DNA from: Saccharicrinis sp965230625
GTDB lineage: Bacteria > Bacteroidota > Bacteroidia > Bacteroidales > Marinilabiliaceae
Reading direction: 5' to 3'
Assembly: GCA_965230625.1 (NCBI GenBank)
Contig: CBDDLL010000001.1
Coordinates: 2,046,001 to 2,110,000 of the forward strand
Length of the DNA stretch: 64,000 nt
The notes beneath the pieces are model-generated. The model did not search any database and was not told where the DNA came from. It saw only the letters and a list, made by a program, of their open reading frames with translations. Positions 19,438 to 27,821 of the stretch are shown here, piece by piece. The position numbers and the translations under genes were made by a program. The stretch's first letter is position 1; each line of letters opens with the position of its first letter.

Positions 19438-20265
19438 ATGACGAGTGTAGGTGTTGGTTTTCGTCGCGATATTGCCGATGAATTTTTAGAAAACAATAGA
19501 TTTATTCCGGATTTCATCGAATTTGCTCCTGAAAATTGGATGGGAATGGGTGGTTATTGGAAAAAAAAGCTAGATGAAGCAGCGGAAAGATATCCGGTCA
19601 CATGTCATGGTCTTTCTTTATCTCTGGGGAGTGTGGAACCTCTTGATTATGGTTTTATAAAAGACCTTAAGTTTTTTCTAGAAAATTATAACGTAGAGAT
19701 ATTTTCAGAACATCTTTCATATACCAAAAGTGCTAATGCTCATTTATACGATTTGTTGCCAGTACCATTTAGAGAAGATGCCATAAAACACATTGTTAGT
19801 CGTATAATTGAAGTTCAGGAAATTTTAGAGCGTAAAATAGCCATTGAAAACGTATCGTATTACGTAGCTCCTGGTGCAGAAATGGATGAAGCTACATTTG
19901 TAAAAAGCATTATTGAAGAATCAGGATGCGAATTACTGCTAGATGTTAATAATGTTTACGTTAATAGTTTTAATCATAACTATAATGCTAAAGATTTTAT
20001 CAATTCTATGCCATTAGATAGTGTAGCTTATATTCATATGGCAGGTCATGAGCAAGTAAGTGAAGAGTTAATTATTGATACGCATGGTCAACCCATTATT
20101 GACCCGGTGTATGAATTATTCGAATATACTATCAATAAGCTTAGGCCTATACCTGTATTACTTGAAAGGGATTTTAATTTCAACGATTTTGATCAAATAG
20201 TAAATGAATTTAATCATTTAAAAACGTTAACAAAGAAACATTGGGAGGTTACACATGTATCTTAA
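19438..20265 (+). CDS. hvfB: MNIO-family (DUF692) RiPP maturase
   Basis: Multinuclear non-haem iron oxidase of the MbnB/TglH/HvfB family (275 aa, usual length). The TIM-barrel metal ligands expected for the family are visible: His57 (CHGLS), Glu91-His92 (SEHLSYT), Glu137-Asn138 (IAIENVS), Asp169 with Asn171-172 (LLLDVNNVYVN), His200 and His204-Glu205 (YIHMAGHEQ), Asp214/His216 (DTHG) and Glu243/Asp245 (LLERDFN). Known relatives oxidise cysteines of a precursor peptide into oxazolone/thioamide or thiooxazole-type groups. The probable substrate is the ExxCG peptide encoded upstream. The next gene starts inside this one (11-bp overlap). Confidence 0.93.
   Translation: MTSVGVGFRRDIADEFLENNRFIPDFIEFAPENWMGMGGYWKKKLDEAAERYPVTCHGLSLSLGSVEPLDYGFIKDLKFFLENYNVEIFSEHLSYTKSANAHLYDLLPVPFREDAIKHIVSRIIEVQEILERKIAIENVSYYVAPGAEMDEATFVKSIIEESGCELLLDVNNVYVNSFNHNYNAKDFINSMPLDSVAYIHMAGHEQVSEELIIDTHGQPIIDPVYELFEYTINKLRPIPVLLERDFNFNDFDQIVNEFNHLKTLTKKHWEVTHVS
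20243..20248 (+). promoter_or_regulatory. Strong ribosome binding site of the DUF2063 gene
   Basis: GGGAGG lies 6 bases before the ATG at 20255, inside the end of the MNIO gene. Clear Shine-Dalgarno sites are rare in this window, and this one supports coupled translation of the two maturation proteins. Confidence 0.55.
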
Positions 20266-21007
20266 TTCAGAAACTATAGAGATTCAAAAAAGTTTTGCAG
20301 ATTACTGCAAGTCGGGAGTCTATTCCAAAATTGGGGGCGTATCATCAAATAGGGTGAGTCATTATAGGAGGTTAGTATTTAATAACATAAAAAATACTTT
20401 AGAAAAAGCGTATCCAATAACAGAGGAATGGCTTGGGCGTGAAGAATGGCTGAAATTAATTAACGAATTTTTTAGAAAGCACGAGGCAAAATCACCTAAA
20501 ATATGGGAGCTGCCTAAAGAATTTATGGAATTTGTTATTAATGAGAATTACGCCAGAAAGTTAAATAAACCAGCTCTTAATGATTTGTTATTGATAGAAT
20601 GGATTGAAATTGAGGTTCATACTATGCCGGATGAACCAATTCCTAAAGTAGATAAAGTCAATAACTATATTAACGACCAATTAGTATTAAATCCGGAATA
20701 TCGTCTAATAAAATTAGATTATCCTGTACACAATTACAATGCAGATGATGCTGTAAATCACAAAGGAGATTGGTTTATATACATTTATAGAGATATAACC
20801 TCCAAAGAAGTTCTGTTTTTAAATATCTCAGCATTGCACGTTTTTCTTATCGAAAAATTATACGATTCGCCCACTTCTTTGGAGATTTTATTGCCAATTA
20901 TATCATCTGCTTTTGGAATAAGTGATATTCAAAAAATAGAAACACATTTAATTATGTTTTTACAAGATTTGTATCTGCGTAAAGTACTTCTTGGAAGTAC
21001 ATTATAA
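20255..21007 (+). CDS. hvfC: DUF2063 RiPP maturation partner (HvfC/BufC-like)
   Basis: A 250-aa protein with the N-terminal DUF2063 fold (about 5-95; VSHYRRLVFNNIKNTLEKAYPIT is the characteristic stretch). It is described as DNA-binding-like in family names, but in MNIO clusters it serves as the peptide-recruiting partner of the enzyme. The C-terminal part (about 100-250) is less conserved and ends in a winged-helix-like segment. It overlaps the MNIO gene by 11 bp. No DoxX or other accessory gene follows; the next gene is convergent 13 bp away. Confidence 0.88.
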   Translation: MYLNSETIEIQKSFADYCKSGVYSKIGGVSSNRVSHYRRLVFNNIKNTLEKAYPITEEWLGREEWLKLINEFFRKHEAKSPKIWELPKEFMEFVINENYARKLNKPALNDLLLIEWIEIEVHTMPDEPIPKVDKVNNYINDQLVLNPEYRLIKLDYPVHNYNADDAVNHKGDWFIYIYRDITSKEVLFLNISALHVFLIEKLYDSPTSLEILLPIISSAFGISDIQKIETHLIMFLQDLYLRKVLLGSTL

Positions 21008-21020
21008 GTTATATAATTAT

Positions 21021-22496
21021 CTACTCATAGAAAATTCTATTTACTCCCATGTAGTCAATGTTTTTCTTGTAATCTATAAATTCAATAAGAGCATCTGCAG
21101 ATGTTATTTCAGTGGAAACACCTTCTTGAGAATGTTCAAAGCTATATGCCGAAGCAATATATGAGTTCATTCCTACTTTATATGTTTTATCGGTATCTAT
21201 AGGATTGTTATCGTAATCTGTAAGTTCAATTCCTCCGTTTTGCTTATGTATTATATGTATTCCAGATACTTTTAAATCTCCTGGTCGACTATTTAATATT
21301 AACGATGATAATTCGTTATACGATAAATTGAATGTAATGACTTCATTTCCAAAAGGATCGTTACGGTAAACATCTTTAACTAAAATATCACCAACATAAA
21401 AATTACTCCTAATACCTCCAGAATTTTGAAATGCAATATCTACATCAAATTTCCAAGTAATAGCATCTGTCATTAAACATCCAATCTCTTCTCTACTATT
21501 TAATTCGTTTAAATTAGTCCCTATTACTTCGTTTAGAGCTGGATTATTATTATAATCATCAACAATATTTTGAATTTCTTCGCTTGCTTTTGGGTAGTTC
21601 TCCATATTTACTAAATAAGCATTGGTTTTAACCACTTTTTTATTCTTAGTAGTTACATGAACCACCCCTACATATCTACCATATGAACCTGCCTGGCAAA
21701 CTATAGAATTGTTTACTGTTGATGGTTGCTCAATAATCTTGTGAGAGTGTCCTCCAATTATAATGTCAATTTCTTTGTTATCTTCTGCTAGTGTATTGTC
21801 AGAGCCGTACCCAAGGTGAGATAATATAACATATAGACTAGTATCACTTTTTAAATAATTATAATTTTTAATTTCTGTTTTATAATATGGGAAAAAACAA
21901 CCTTCGACTTTATCTGGATGAGTAGACGGTATATATTTATCGCCAACTTTAGAATTTGCTTCAACTAATCCTACAACATGCACCTCATACCCTTCTTTAG
22001 TTGTTAAGGTCGAAAATGCATCAGGTTGTTTAAGCTCTCCCTTTGATGCATCAATGTTAGCGCATATAAATGGAAAATTAGCCTGTTCAACTCTATTGTT
22101 AAGTTTTTTTTGTCCGTAGTCAAATTCATGATTTCCAATTACCGAAACATCAAACTCTAGTTGATTCATTAAATCAATTATTGGATATCCTGGATTTTCG
22201 TACATATCCACCATTGGATTCCCACTAAAAATATCACCTGCAGATAATAAAAATACATTATCACTTGTATCTCTCACGGAGTTGACAAATGAGGAAATTT
22301 TAGGAAAAGCATCAATATTGGCATGAAGGTCATTTACATGCAGAAGTATTACTTGCTCTACAATATCTTGTTTAACATTATCCTTTTCATCATTGTTTGG
22401 TTTGGGATTATCGTTTTTAGAACAGGAAATGATACCTATTATTAATCCAATATATAAGGTAAATATTGAGATTCTTTGGGTGTGAAATTTTATCAT
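21021..22496 (-). CDS. 5'-nucleotidase / metallophosphatase lipoprotein (UshA-like)
   Basis: Exported nucleotidase predicted to dephosphorylate nucleotides or related phosphate esters. The lipobox is GIISCS. The N-terminal calcineurin-like domain has metal ligands in LLHVNDLHANID, LSAGDIFSG, IGNHEFDYG and IGGHSHK; the C-terminal 5_nucleotid_C domain has IAFQNSGGIRSNF and a YRNDPFGNEV substrate loop. At about 491 aa it is normal for UshA relatives. A TTG at 22502 opens the frame, but the ATG at 22496 gives the better signal peptide and fits the promoter at 22520-22549. It is monocistronic. Confidence 0.92.
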   Translation of the reverse strand: MIKFHTQRISIFTLYIGLIIGIISCSKNDNPKPNNDEKDNVKQDIVEQVILLHVNDLHANIDAFPKISSFVNSVRDTSDNVFLLSAGDIFSGNPMVDMYENPGYPIIDLMNQLEFDVSVIGNHEFDYGQKKLNNRVEQANFPFICANIDASKGELKQPDAFSTLTTKEGYEVHVVGLVEANSKVGDKYIPSTHPDKVEGCFFPYYKTEIKNYNYLKSDTSLYVILSHLGYGSDNTLAEDNKEIDIIIGGHSHKIIEQPSTVNNSIVCQAGSYGRYVGVVHVTTKNKKVVKTNAYLVNMENYPKASEEIQNIVDDYNNNPALNEVIGTNLNELNSREEIGCLMTDAITWKFDVDIAFQNSGGIRSNFYVGDILVKDVYRNDPFGNEVITFNLSYNELSSLILNSRPGDLKVSGIHIIHKQNGGIELTDYDNNPIDTDKTYKVGMNSYIASAYSFEHSQEGVSTEITSADALIEFIDYKKNIDYMGVNRIFYE

Positions 22497-22519
22497 AATC
22501 AATTTTTAAAATTAGTATT

Positions 22520-22549
22520 CAAAAATAGGATTACATATTCTTTGCCAAA
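22520..22549 (-). promoter_or_regulatory. Bacteroidota-type promoter of the 5'-nucleotidase gene
   Basis: On the minus strand: TTTG (22549-22546), 18 bases, TATTTTTG (22527-22520). The predicted leader is short, under 20 nt. I see no promoter match for the divergent acyl carrier protein gene in the rest of this 325-bp gap. Confidence 0.55.
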
Positions 22550-22821
22550 AAATTAATTGTTAATGTAAGGTTATCTTTTATCCATTTGGTGCTTCTTACA
22601 TATCTAAAGAATAAAAAAGTTCAATTTGTTTAAAAAAGTAGGTAGGGTAAAAATCTCTTCAAGCGTATCTATCATTGAGAATGTTTTATTCAGTTTCAGG
22701 TTTATAATGTTGACCAATTACCTCTAGATATTTAATGATAAAGTTGATCAGAAAAATAACTACTTTAATTTAAATAGAATAACCAAGTGTAAAAATTAAA
22801 AAAAAGGATAAACAAGCGAAT

Positions 22822-23064
22822 ATGGAATTATCGGAAATTTTAGAACAAATAAACGATATATTTATTACTACATTAAAAAACACTCAAATAGAATTAACTG
22901 ATGAAACAACAGCTAAAGATATAGCAGAGTGGGATTCTTTAACAAACATTATTCTTATTAGCGAAATAGAAAGATCTTTTAATATCCAATTTAGATTAAG
23001 TGAGGTTTTAAAGTTGAAGAATATAGGAGAATTATGCGTTAGAATACAAAATAAATTAGAGTAA
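22822..23064 (+). CDS. Acyl carrier protein (stand-alone)
   Basis: An 80-aa four-helix carrier protein. EWDSLTN holds the phosphopantetheine serine (Ser39). The sequence around it (TTAKDIAEWDSLTNIILISEIERSFNIQF) resembles carriers found with O-acyl transfer or specialised polysaccharide/natural product loading rather than the fatty-acid AcpP (which has DSLDTVEL). No ligase, ketosynthase or acyltransferase gene is adjacent, so its partner is unknown. A terminator follows about 190 bp later. Confidence 0.88.
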   Translation: MELSEILEQINDIFITTLKNTQIELTDETTAKDIAEWDSLTNIILISEIERSFNIQFRLSEVLKLKNIGELCVRIQNKLE

Positions 23065-23251
23065 TATAATACTCTAAGGAGTTAAAATATAACTGTTTGA
23101 TTATTCTGTTTTTCTGATGCCAGTTGTATTAGAAAGAAAACTAGCCAGTCTCCGTCCTCCAGATTCCATGTTTCGAGCTTTTACCGTTTGGTGACTAATG
23201 ACCAAAAACTAATGAACTATTATAAATAAAATACTGCATTATACTTGTCAG

Positions 23252-23297
23252 AAAATACTCATTAACATATCTGGCAACTGCCGGAGTATTTTTTTTA
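23252..23297 (+). terminator. Intrinsic terminator downstream of the acyl carrier protein
   Basis: AAAATACTC (23252-23260) pairs with GAGTATTTT (23284-23292), with an inner 6-bp stem CTGGCA/TGCCGG, followed by a T-run to 23297. It separates the carrier gene from the riboswitch promoter. Confidence 0.75.
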
Positions 23298-23383
23298 TCT
23301 TCTCAAGCTTTGTATTTGACGCTTTCTTATCAAAGACATAAAAATATTAACGTTTTCTTACAGGCGCTATTTACAAATATTCT

Positions 23384-23391
23384 TACTTTTG
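23384..23391 (+). promoter_or_regulatory. -7 element of the riboswitch transcript
   Basis: TACTTTTG matches TAnnTTTG and ends 2 bases before the first P1 base of the riboswitch. This places the transcription start at the beginning of the aptamer. No good -33 element is seen. Confidence 0.55.
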
Positions 23392-23393
23392 TC

Positions 23394-23586
23394 GCATCCG
23401 GTGTTTTATTTTGCTTTCGCAGGATAAAATGAAAAGGGAATGCTGTGAAAATCGGCAACAGTACCCGCTGCTGTAAGTTCCATTTAATAATTTAAAACAC
23501 TATGGCCACTTTTAAGAAAGCTTAATGGGAAGGCATTTAAATTAGGGACAAGTCAGAAGACCTGCCGGTGATTGTAGAATCGATGC
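23394..23586 (+). ncRNA. Cobalamin riboswitch
   Basis: The aptamer core is clear: GGGAATGCTGTGAAAATCGG, then CAACAGTACCCGCTGCTGTAAG, ACTATGGCCAC, and the B12 box GTCAGAAGACCTGCC at 23552-23566. P1 can form from GCATC (23394-23398) and GATGC (23582-23586). The downstream platform has a hairpin AATAAAAG/CTTTTATT (23594-23601 with 23628-23635) that competes with GCTTT/AAAGC pairing just after P1. Cobalamin binding normally lowers expression of the downstream gene. The regulated gene is the small CWC protein. Confidence 0.92.
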
Positions 23587-23663
23587 TTTCGGGAATAAAA
23601 GCAAATTTATCTTCAAACGAAGCTAATCTTTTATTGGCATTGGAATGTATTGTTATTAATTAG

Positions 23664-23698
23664 CAATAGTTAATTGGATGCGCCTAATTGCTATTGTA
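23664..23698 (+). promoter_or_regulatory. Imperfect hairpin between riboswitch and CWC gene
   Basis: CAATAG (23664-23669) pairs with CTATTG (23691-23696 region) and the stem continues with mismatches to a GG/CC pair at the loop. It covers the TTG that opens the reading frame and ends about 15 bases before the ATG at 23713. It may be part of the expression platform. Confidence 0.35.
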
Positions 23699-23712
23699 TA
23701 AACACAGGTAAA

Positions 23713-23934
23713 ATGATTAAAGAATGTCCAAAATGTAAGAAGGAATTTAACTGTAGGAAAGATGAGATTTTTGAATGTCATTGTATTCATGTTCCTGTTT
23801 CTGCAAGAGCTCAGAAATTTTTAGCAGAAAATTACAACGAATGTTTATGTAATAATTGTTTAAGAGAAGTAGCCGAAATGTTTCCAGCTCCAAAGGTTTT
23901 GAATAAAAAAAAATTACCTCATGTAGTTGAATAA
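23713..23934 (+). CDS. Small cysteine-rich CWC-family protein under cobalamin control
   Basis: A 73-aa protein matching the cysteine-rich CWC domain: CPKCKKEFNCRK, FECHCIHVPVSARAQKFL, then NECLCNNCLREV. Eight cysteines in CxxC, CxC and CLCNNC arrangements suggest metal binding; the biochemical role of the family is not established. It lies alone behind a complete cobalamin riboswitch, so a link to cobalamin or cobalt handling is inferred. A TTG at 23674 would add 13 residues (two more Cys), but it lies inside a hairpin, so the ATG is preferred. Cytoplasmic; no signal peptide. Confidence 0.82.
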   Translation: MIKECPKCKKEFNCRKDEIFECHCIHVPVSARAQKFLAENYNECLCNNCLREVAEMFPAPKVLNKKKLPHVVE

Positions 23935-23945
23935 AAGCTATAAAA

Positions 23946-23982
23946 ATTACTCAGTGATTAACTTGTAGGATCACTGAGTAAT
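23946..23982. terminator. Bidirectional terminator-like hairpin
   Basis: ATTACTCAGTGAT and ATCACTGAGTAAT form a perfect 13-bp stem with an 11-base loop. On the minus strand it is followed by UUUUUA, which suits the convergent universal stress gene; it also lies right behind the CWC stop codon. Confidence 0.7.
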
Positions 23983-24072
23983 TAGTGGTTGTTTCAAATG
24001 AAACAGGTTGAAACAAATAATATATTAATCAACTTTTAAAATTGTTTTATGTCTACTTTGCTATTTATTTTA

Positions 24073-25218
24073 TCAAATTTTTAAACCTTTACGTAAGTCA
24101 AGTTCAATTTTTTTATCCCACAACCTATTTAAAACATCTATTGATTTAAGTTTATAATTTTCAGCTAGTTCTTTCTCTCCTAGCTTATTATATATCTTAC
24201 TTAGTTTATTTAAAGTAGGTAAATGTAAGTCGTTGAGTTGTAAACATATTTTTAGTTGGTTAATAGCCTCGTGGTAATACCCTGCTTCTTCAAGTTTTTC
24301 GGCTTGATGAAGATGTTTTTCCAAGACAGATATATCTTTATCTATTTTTAAATCGAGTATATTTTCTTCTTTGGTAATAACAATTGAGCAAGGCAATGCT
24401 TTAATTACCATTTCGGTAATACTTCCCAGAAGGATTCTTTGTAAATAAGATTTTCCTGTTGCACCAATAAAAATTAAATCTATTTCATTGTTTTTGGCAA
24501 ACTCAATTATCTCTTTATTAGGTTTTCCTTTTAAAATATTTATTTCAAAGTCTACATCAGTAAAGTTGAATTTTTCTAAAAATGCATCAAGTTCAAGAGT
24601 ATTTGCATTTTCAAGTTTATTATTTTCATCATCATAATTGATATTGTATCGAGGAGAAAAGTTTTCCTGAAGTGGTTCAAATACATTAATTACATGCAGT
24701 TTGCACTGAAATGTTCTGGCTATTTTAATTGCATTTTGTAAGGCTCTTTCTGATGCTCCCGAGAAATCAACAGGACACATTATAGTATTGGGGATATCTT
24801 CGTTTCCTCTCTTGACAAACCAAACAGGTTTAATTGACTTGCGTAAGAGTTTTTCCGAAATTATATCCATATTACTTGGATTATCATTGTTTTGAGGTGA
24901 TTTGTATGTGATAATTAAATTAACATCCTCTGATTCTGCAATTGAAAGTATTTGCTCAAATGGATTACCATAACTAATTATTTTTTCAGCATTAACACCT
25001 GCTTCTGTGACCTGTTTTAATATATTGTCAAGTTCTTCATCTACATATTTTAAAATAAGCGAATTAATAGAGTTTAATTTAGCTTCTTGAGGAAGCACAT
25101 GTTGTAATAAAACCTTAGAGTTAAACCTTTTTGCAAGCGAAATTGCAGTTTCAATGTGTTTAATATTTGATTGATTATCTAAGTCAATTGGGACTAATAT
25201 TTTTTCTAATAATTTCAT
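24073..25218 (-). CDS. Tandem universal stress protein with C-terminal TPR
   Basis: Two UspA domains in tandem (about 1-135 and 145-285) and a C-terminal tetratricopeptide-like part (about 300-370; AEKLEEAGYYHEAINQLKICL). The second Usp domain ends with the ATP-binding pattern GATGKSYLQRILLGSITEMV; the first is degenerate there. The role in stress or energy response is inferred from the family. The frame opens at 25260, but a -7 element at 25239-25246 puts the start of transcription downstream of that codon, so MKLLEKILVPIDL at 25218 is chosen. Cytoplasmic, monocistronic. Confidence 0.88.
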   Translation of the reverse strand: MKLLEKILVPIDLDNQSNIKHIETAISLAKRFNSKVLLQHVLPQEAKLNSINSLILKYVDEELDNILKQVTEAGVNAEKIISYGNPFEQILSIAESEDVNLIITYKSPQNNDNPSNMDIISEKLLRKSIKPVWFVKRGNEDIPNTIMCPVDFSGASERALQNAIKIARTFQCKLHVINVFEPLQENFSPRYNINYDDENNKLENANTLELDAFLEKFNFTDVDFEINILKGKPNKEIIEFAKNNEIDLIFIGATGKSYLQRILLGSITEMVIKALPCSIVITKEENILDLKIDKDISVLEKHLHQAEKLEEAGYYHEAINQLKICLQLNDLHLPTLNKLSKIYNKLGEKELAENYKLKSIDVLNRLWDKKIELDLRKGLKI

Positions 25219-25238
25219 AGTTTTTTCTTTTCTAACAA

Positions 25239-25246
25239 CAAAACTA
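25239..25246 (-). promoter_or_regulatory. -7 element of the universal stress gene
   Basis: The minus strand reads TAGTTTTG, matching TAnnTTTG, 20 bases before the ATG at 25218. It decides between two possible starts of the Usp protein. The remaining gap to 25542 holds nothing I can identify. Confidence 0.45.
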
Positions 25247-25542
25247 TTAGTTAAGTTCATGTGAAACAGTTGTAGAGCAGTTGTTTAGTGTTGTTAAGTA
25301 TCTTTAAGTTGATTGTTTTTAAAGGTTTATTATAAAAAAATATTGTTTTAAAATAGTGCATAAAAAGTATACAAAATAGATGGGGAAAGCATTAATATTC
25401 GAGGTTTAATAAACATAGAATATTTCATTATATTTTTGTAGAGTATTGATGCAGGTAGTTTGGCTAAGTATTAGATTTGAGTGTCTTGTAAGTAGGTTTC
25501 ATGTCTTTTGTCTATAATCTAATGATCAAGTTCTATATTATC

Positions 25543-27360
25543 CTATAATTCAAATTTTGAACTATTTTTTCTAAGAAATTTTAGAGCATCGTTTTTTATT
25601 TGTCCAGCAAGAGGTGTGTAAATTTTTATTTCCATATTGCTTATTGCTTTTGCTGTTTGGATAGCTTTTTCTAAATCATTTGTTTGTTGGTAAAGGTTCA
25701 GCAAAAAATATTTAGGTGTTAACTTATGAGGAATTAAAAGCGAAGCTTTATTATAATACTTTTCGGCAAGCTTGTAATTCTTAATTTTTTCGTAACCGTC
25801 ACCAAGGTTAATAAATAAATTATAAGAAGTATTTATGGTTTGAGCATGCTCTAATATTTTAATTCCTTCAAAGCTTTTACCTTCTTTTATTAATAAACTG
25901 CCGTAATTAAATAAAAACAAGTAATGATTTTGGAAATGGGGATAAAGAGAATGGTATATTTCTGGAATATAATTGAAGTTTTTGTTTTGTACCATTTTAT
26001 AAGCAGTTTTCCATTTATTGCAATAATAAAAATGAGATATCTGCATGGATAAGCTAAGTGAAATCAGGCAAGCTAATAATATAGAAATGGGTAGAGTGAC
26101 GATTCGTTTTTTAAGAAAAGAAAATGAGTATTGGTTAGAATTGTGTTTTGATGAGGCATACGCAATTAATATAAAGAATAATGTATAATGAATTGAATTT
26201 ATTAAAGGATATGAGAACAATGAGCAAATTAAAGTAGATAATACTGCTGCTTTAACAGCTATAAGTAAATAATGCTTTTTGTGGGGTATAAGAAAAATAC
26301 CAAACACTATAACCAAAAAAGGAAATAAACCGATAAGTCCTTTCTCTATTGCAATTTGTAGATAATCATTAAATGCATATTTTGCTTCGTTGGCAAGCAT
26401 TCCGTTTTTAATGTCTTCAGTATTTTCTTTAAAATAGTTAATTTGATGAGAGTTATAAGCAGCATGAAAAGAATTAATTCCATGACCAAATAAGGGCTTT
26501 TCTTTTATTGCACTTAAGCAAATCTTCCAGGTAAATAATCTACCATTGGCAGAATCTTTTTTAAAGTTGTAAAGAAATATTGAACCAGTACAGATGAATA
26601 TTATAACTAATGAGGCGACAATTGTTTTTTTTAATGTTGTTTGTAAGGTCTTTACAATTAGTGATTTGATGTTAAAGCCATAAAATATTAGATAGATTAA
26701 TGAAGTTAATCCAGATATCCAGGCTGTTCGAGAAGTTGTGAGAATTAAAACAGTTAAAGAAATAAGAAAGATTATAAAAGAAAGAATTCTTATAATTTTT
26801 TGCTGCTTGATGAGTATTAATGCAATAGGAAAAGGAAGTAGGGTGGCAATATAATTGGCGAATACCCCCTGGTTTAAAAAACCTCCGGTCATAATAAAAT
26901 TGGATCCAAACATTTTAATTACACCTGAGAACTCTAAAACACCAATTCCAATAGGAATTAAAGTGGCAATCATAATAGATGTAAAAAAATAATTCTCCTG
27001 TTTTGTTTTTGAGTTAGCAGAAATGCTAAAATAAATTTTTAGAATCAAGTAAAAACCGTATATCGAAATCAACTCAAAGAAATCATTACTTATAGGTTTG
27101 TTTTTTTGTGCTAGCAAAATGGAGATGCTATAAAGAAAATATAAGGAAATCCATAAGTCCAAAAGGTTGAGTTTAATCTTAAAGTTATTATACCTAACTA
27201 TTATTAGCAGCATAATAAGAGTAAATAGAGTTCTCGATATAGTTGAATAAAGAACGTCCTGAAAAAAGATTAGGTTTATTTTGTCAGTTACTGTTAAAAG
27301 TGGTGCTAATAATGTTAAGACTAAAAGAATGTAAACAAACTGATGAATGTATTCTTTCAT
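25543..27360 (-). CDS. O-antigen ligase / Wzy-family membrane protein with C-terminal TPR
   Basis: About 11-12 membrane helices (to about residue 440), then a soluble tail with tetratricopeptide repeats (about 470-590; KLAEKYYNKASLLIPHKLTPK). The long loop motif FGHGINSFHAAYNSHQINYF, with conserved Gly-His-Gly-x-Asn and a downstream His, is that of WaaL/Wzy/PglL-type enzymes, which move lipid-linked glycans on the periplasmic side. The target could be lipopolysaccharide, a polymer or proteins; the sequence does not decide. Last gene of a four-gene operon with a lipoprotein hydrolase and a SurA-like lipoprotein. Confidence 0.85.
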   Translation of the reverse strand: MKEYIHQFVYILLVLTLLAPLLTVTDKINLIFFQDVLYSTISRTLFTLIMLLIIVRYNNFKIKLNLLDLWISLYFLYSISILLAQKNKPISNDFFELISIYGFYLILKIYFSISANSKTKQENYFFTSIMIATLIPIGIGVLEFSGVIKMFGSNFIMTGGFLNQGVFANYIATLLPFPIALILIKQQKIIRILSFIIFLISLTVLILTTSRTAWISGLTSLIYLIFYGFNIKSLIVKTLQTTLKKTIVASLVIIFICTGSIFLYNFKKDSANGRLFTWKICLSAIKEKPLFGHGINSFHAAYNSHQINYFKENTEDIKNGMLANEAKYAFNDYLQIAIEKGLIGLFPFLVIVFGIFLIPHKKHYLLIAVKAAVLSTLICSLFSYPLINSIHYTLFFILIAYASSKHNSNQYSFSFLKKRIVTLPISILLACLISLSLSMQISHFYYCNKWKTAYKMVQNKNFNYIPEIYHSLYPHFQNHYLFLFNYGSLLIKEGKSFEGIKILEHAQTINTSYNLFINLGDGYEKIKNYKLAEKYYNKASLLIPHKLTPKYFLLNLYQQTNDLEKAIQTAKAISNMEIKIYTPLAGQIKNDALKFLRKNSSKFEL

Positions 27361-27414
27361 AGAACATGTAGTTAGAAATTAAAAAGCAGAGAACCGAGTA
27401 TTAATAATTAAGTT

Positions 27415-27756
27415 TTACCAGGACCATTCTGCAATAGCCGATGTTCCGCGACCACTGCATACAGCTTCGATATGAACTTCTATAATTCTAGCACCTGGCT
27501 TTCTGATTGTACCTGTTTCTGTTTCGCCAGCATATGCATTGCGATGAATTCTAGTGCCATCAGAAAATCTTGCATTAACTTGACTTAGACCTGAACCAAC
27601 TGCTTCGACGTAATAATTGATTGCTGATGTATTAATTCTCATAGTCGAGTTTTCTGCTTCAAAGTCTCCATTAGAGTATACTGCAACTCGATCAACATAT
27701 GCATATGACGCAATTGAAATAAATAGTATAGAAAAAATTAATAGTAGTTTTTTCAT
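27415..27756 (-). CDS. Small secreted protein, unknown
   Basis: I do not recognise this 113-aa protein. It has a classic signal peptide (LLLIFSILFISIASYAYV). The mature part of about 93 residues is rich in Thr, Asn and aromatic residues and looks like a single beta sandwich (alternating strands RVAVYSNGDFE, INYYVEAVG, VNARFSDGTRIHR, IIEVHIEAVCSG, IAEWSW). It has one cysteine and no lipobox. It sits third in an operon of envelope proteins, so it may be an exported substrate or accessory of that system. Gaps of 65 bp upstream and 54 bp downstream. Confidence 0.75.
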   Translation of the reverse strand: MKKLLLIFSILFISIASYAYVDRVAVYSNGDFEAENSTMRINTSAINYYVEAVGSGLSQVNARFSDGTRIHRNAYAGETETGTIRKPGARIIEVHIEAVCSGRGTSAIAEWSW

Positions 27757-27821
27757 AATTGGTTTTTTTAGAAAAATGATTAATAATTAAATAGTTATTT
27801 ATTTGGCTCTCTGCTTTTGAG

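Noticed and set aside
25219..25260. ATG at 25260 as start of the Usp protein
   Set aside because: A TAnnTTTG element at 25239-25246 would put the transcript start downstream, and the Usp fold begins at the ATG at 25218.
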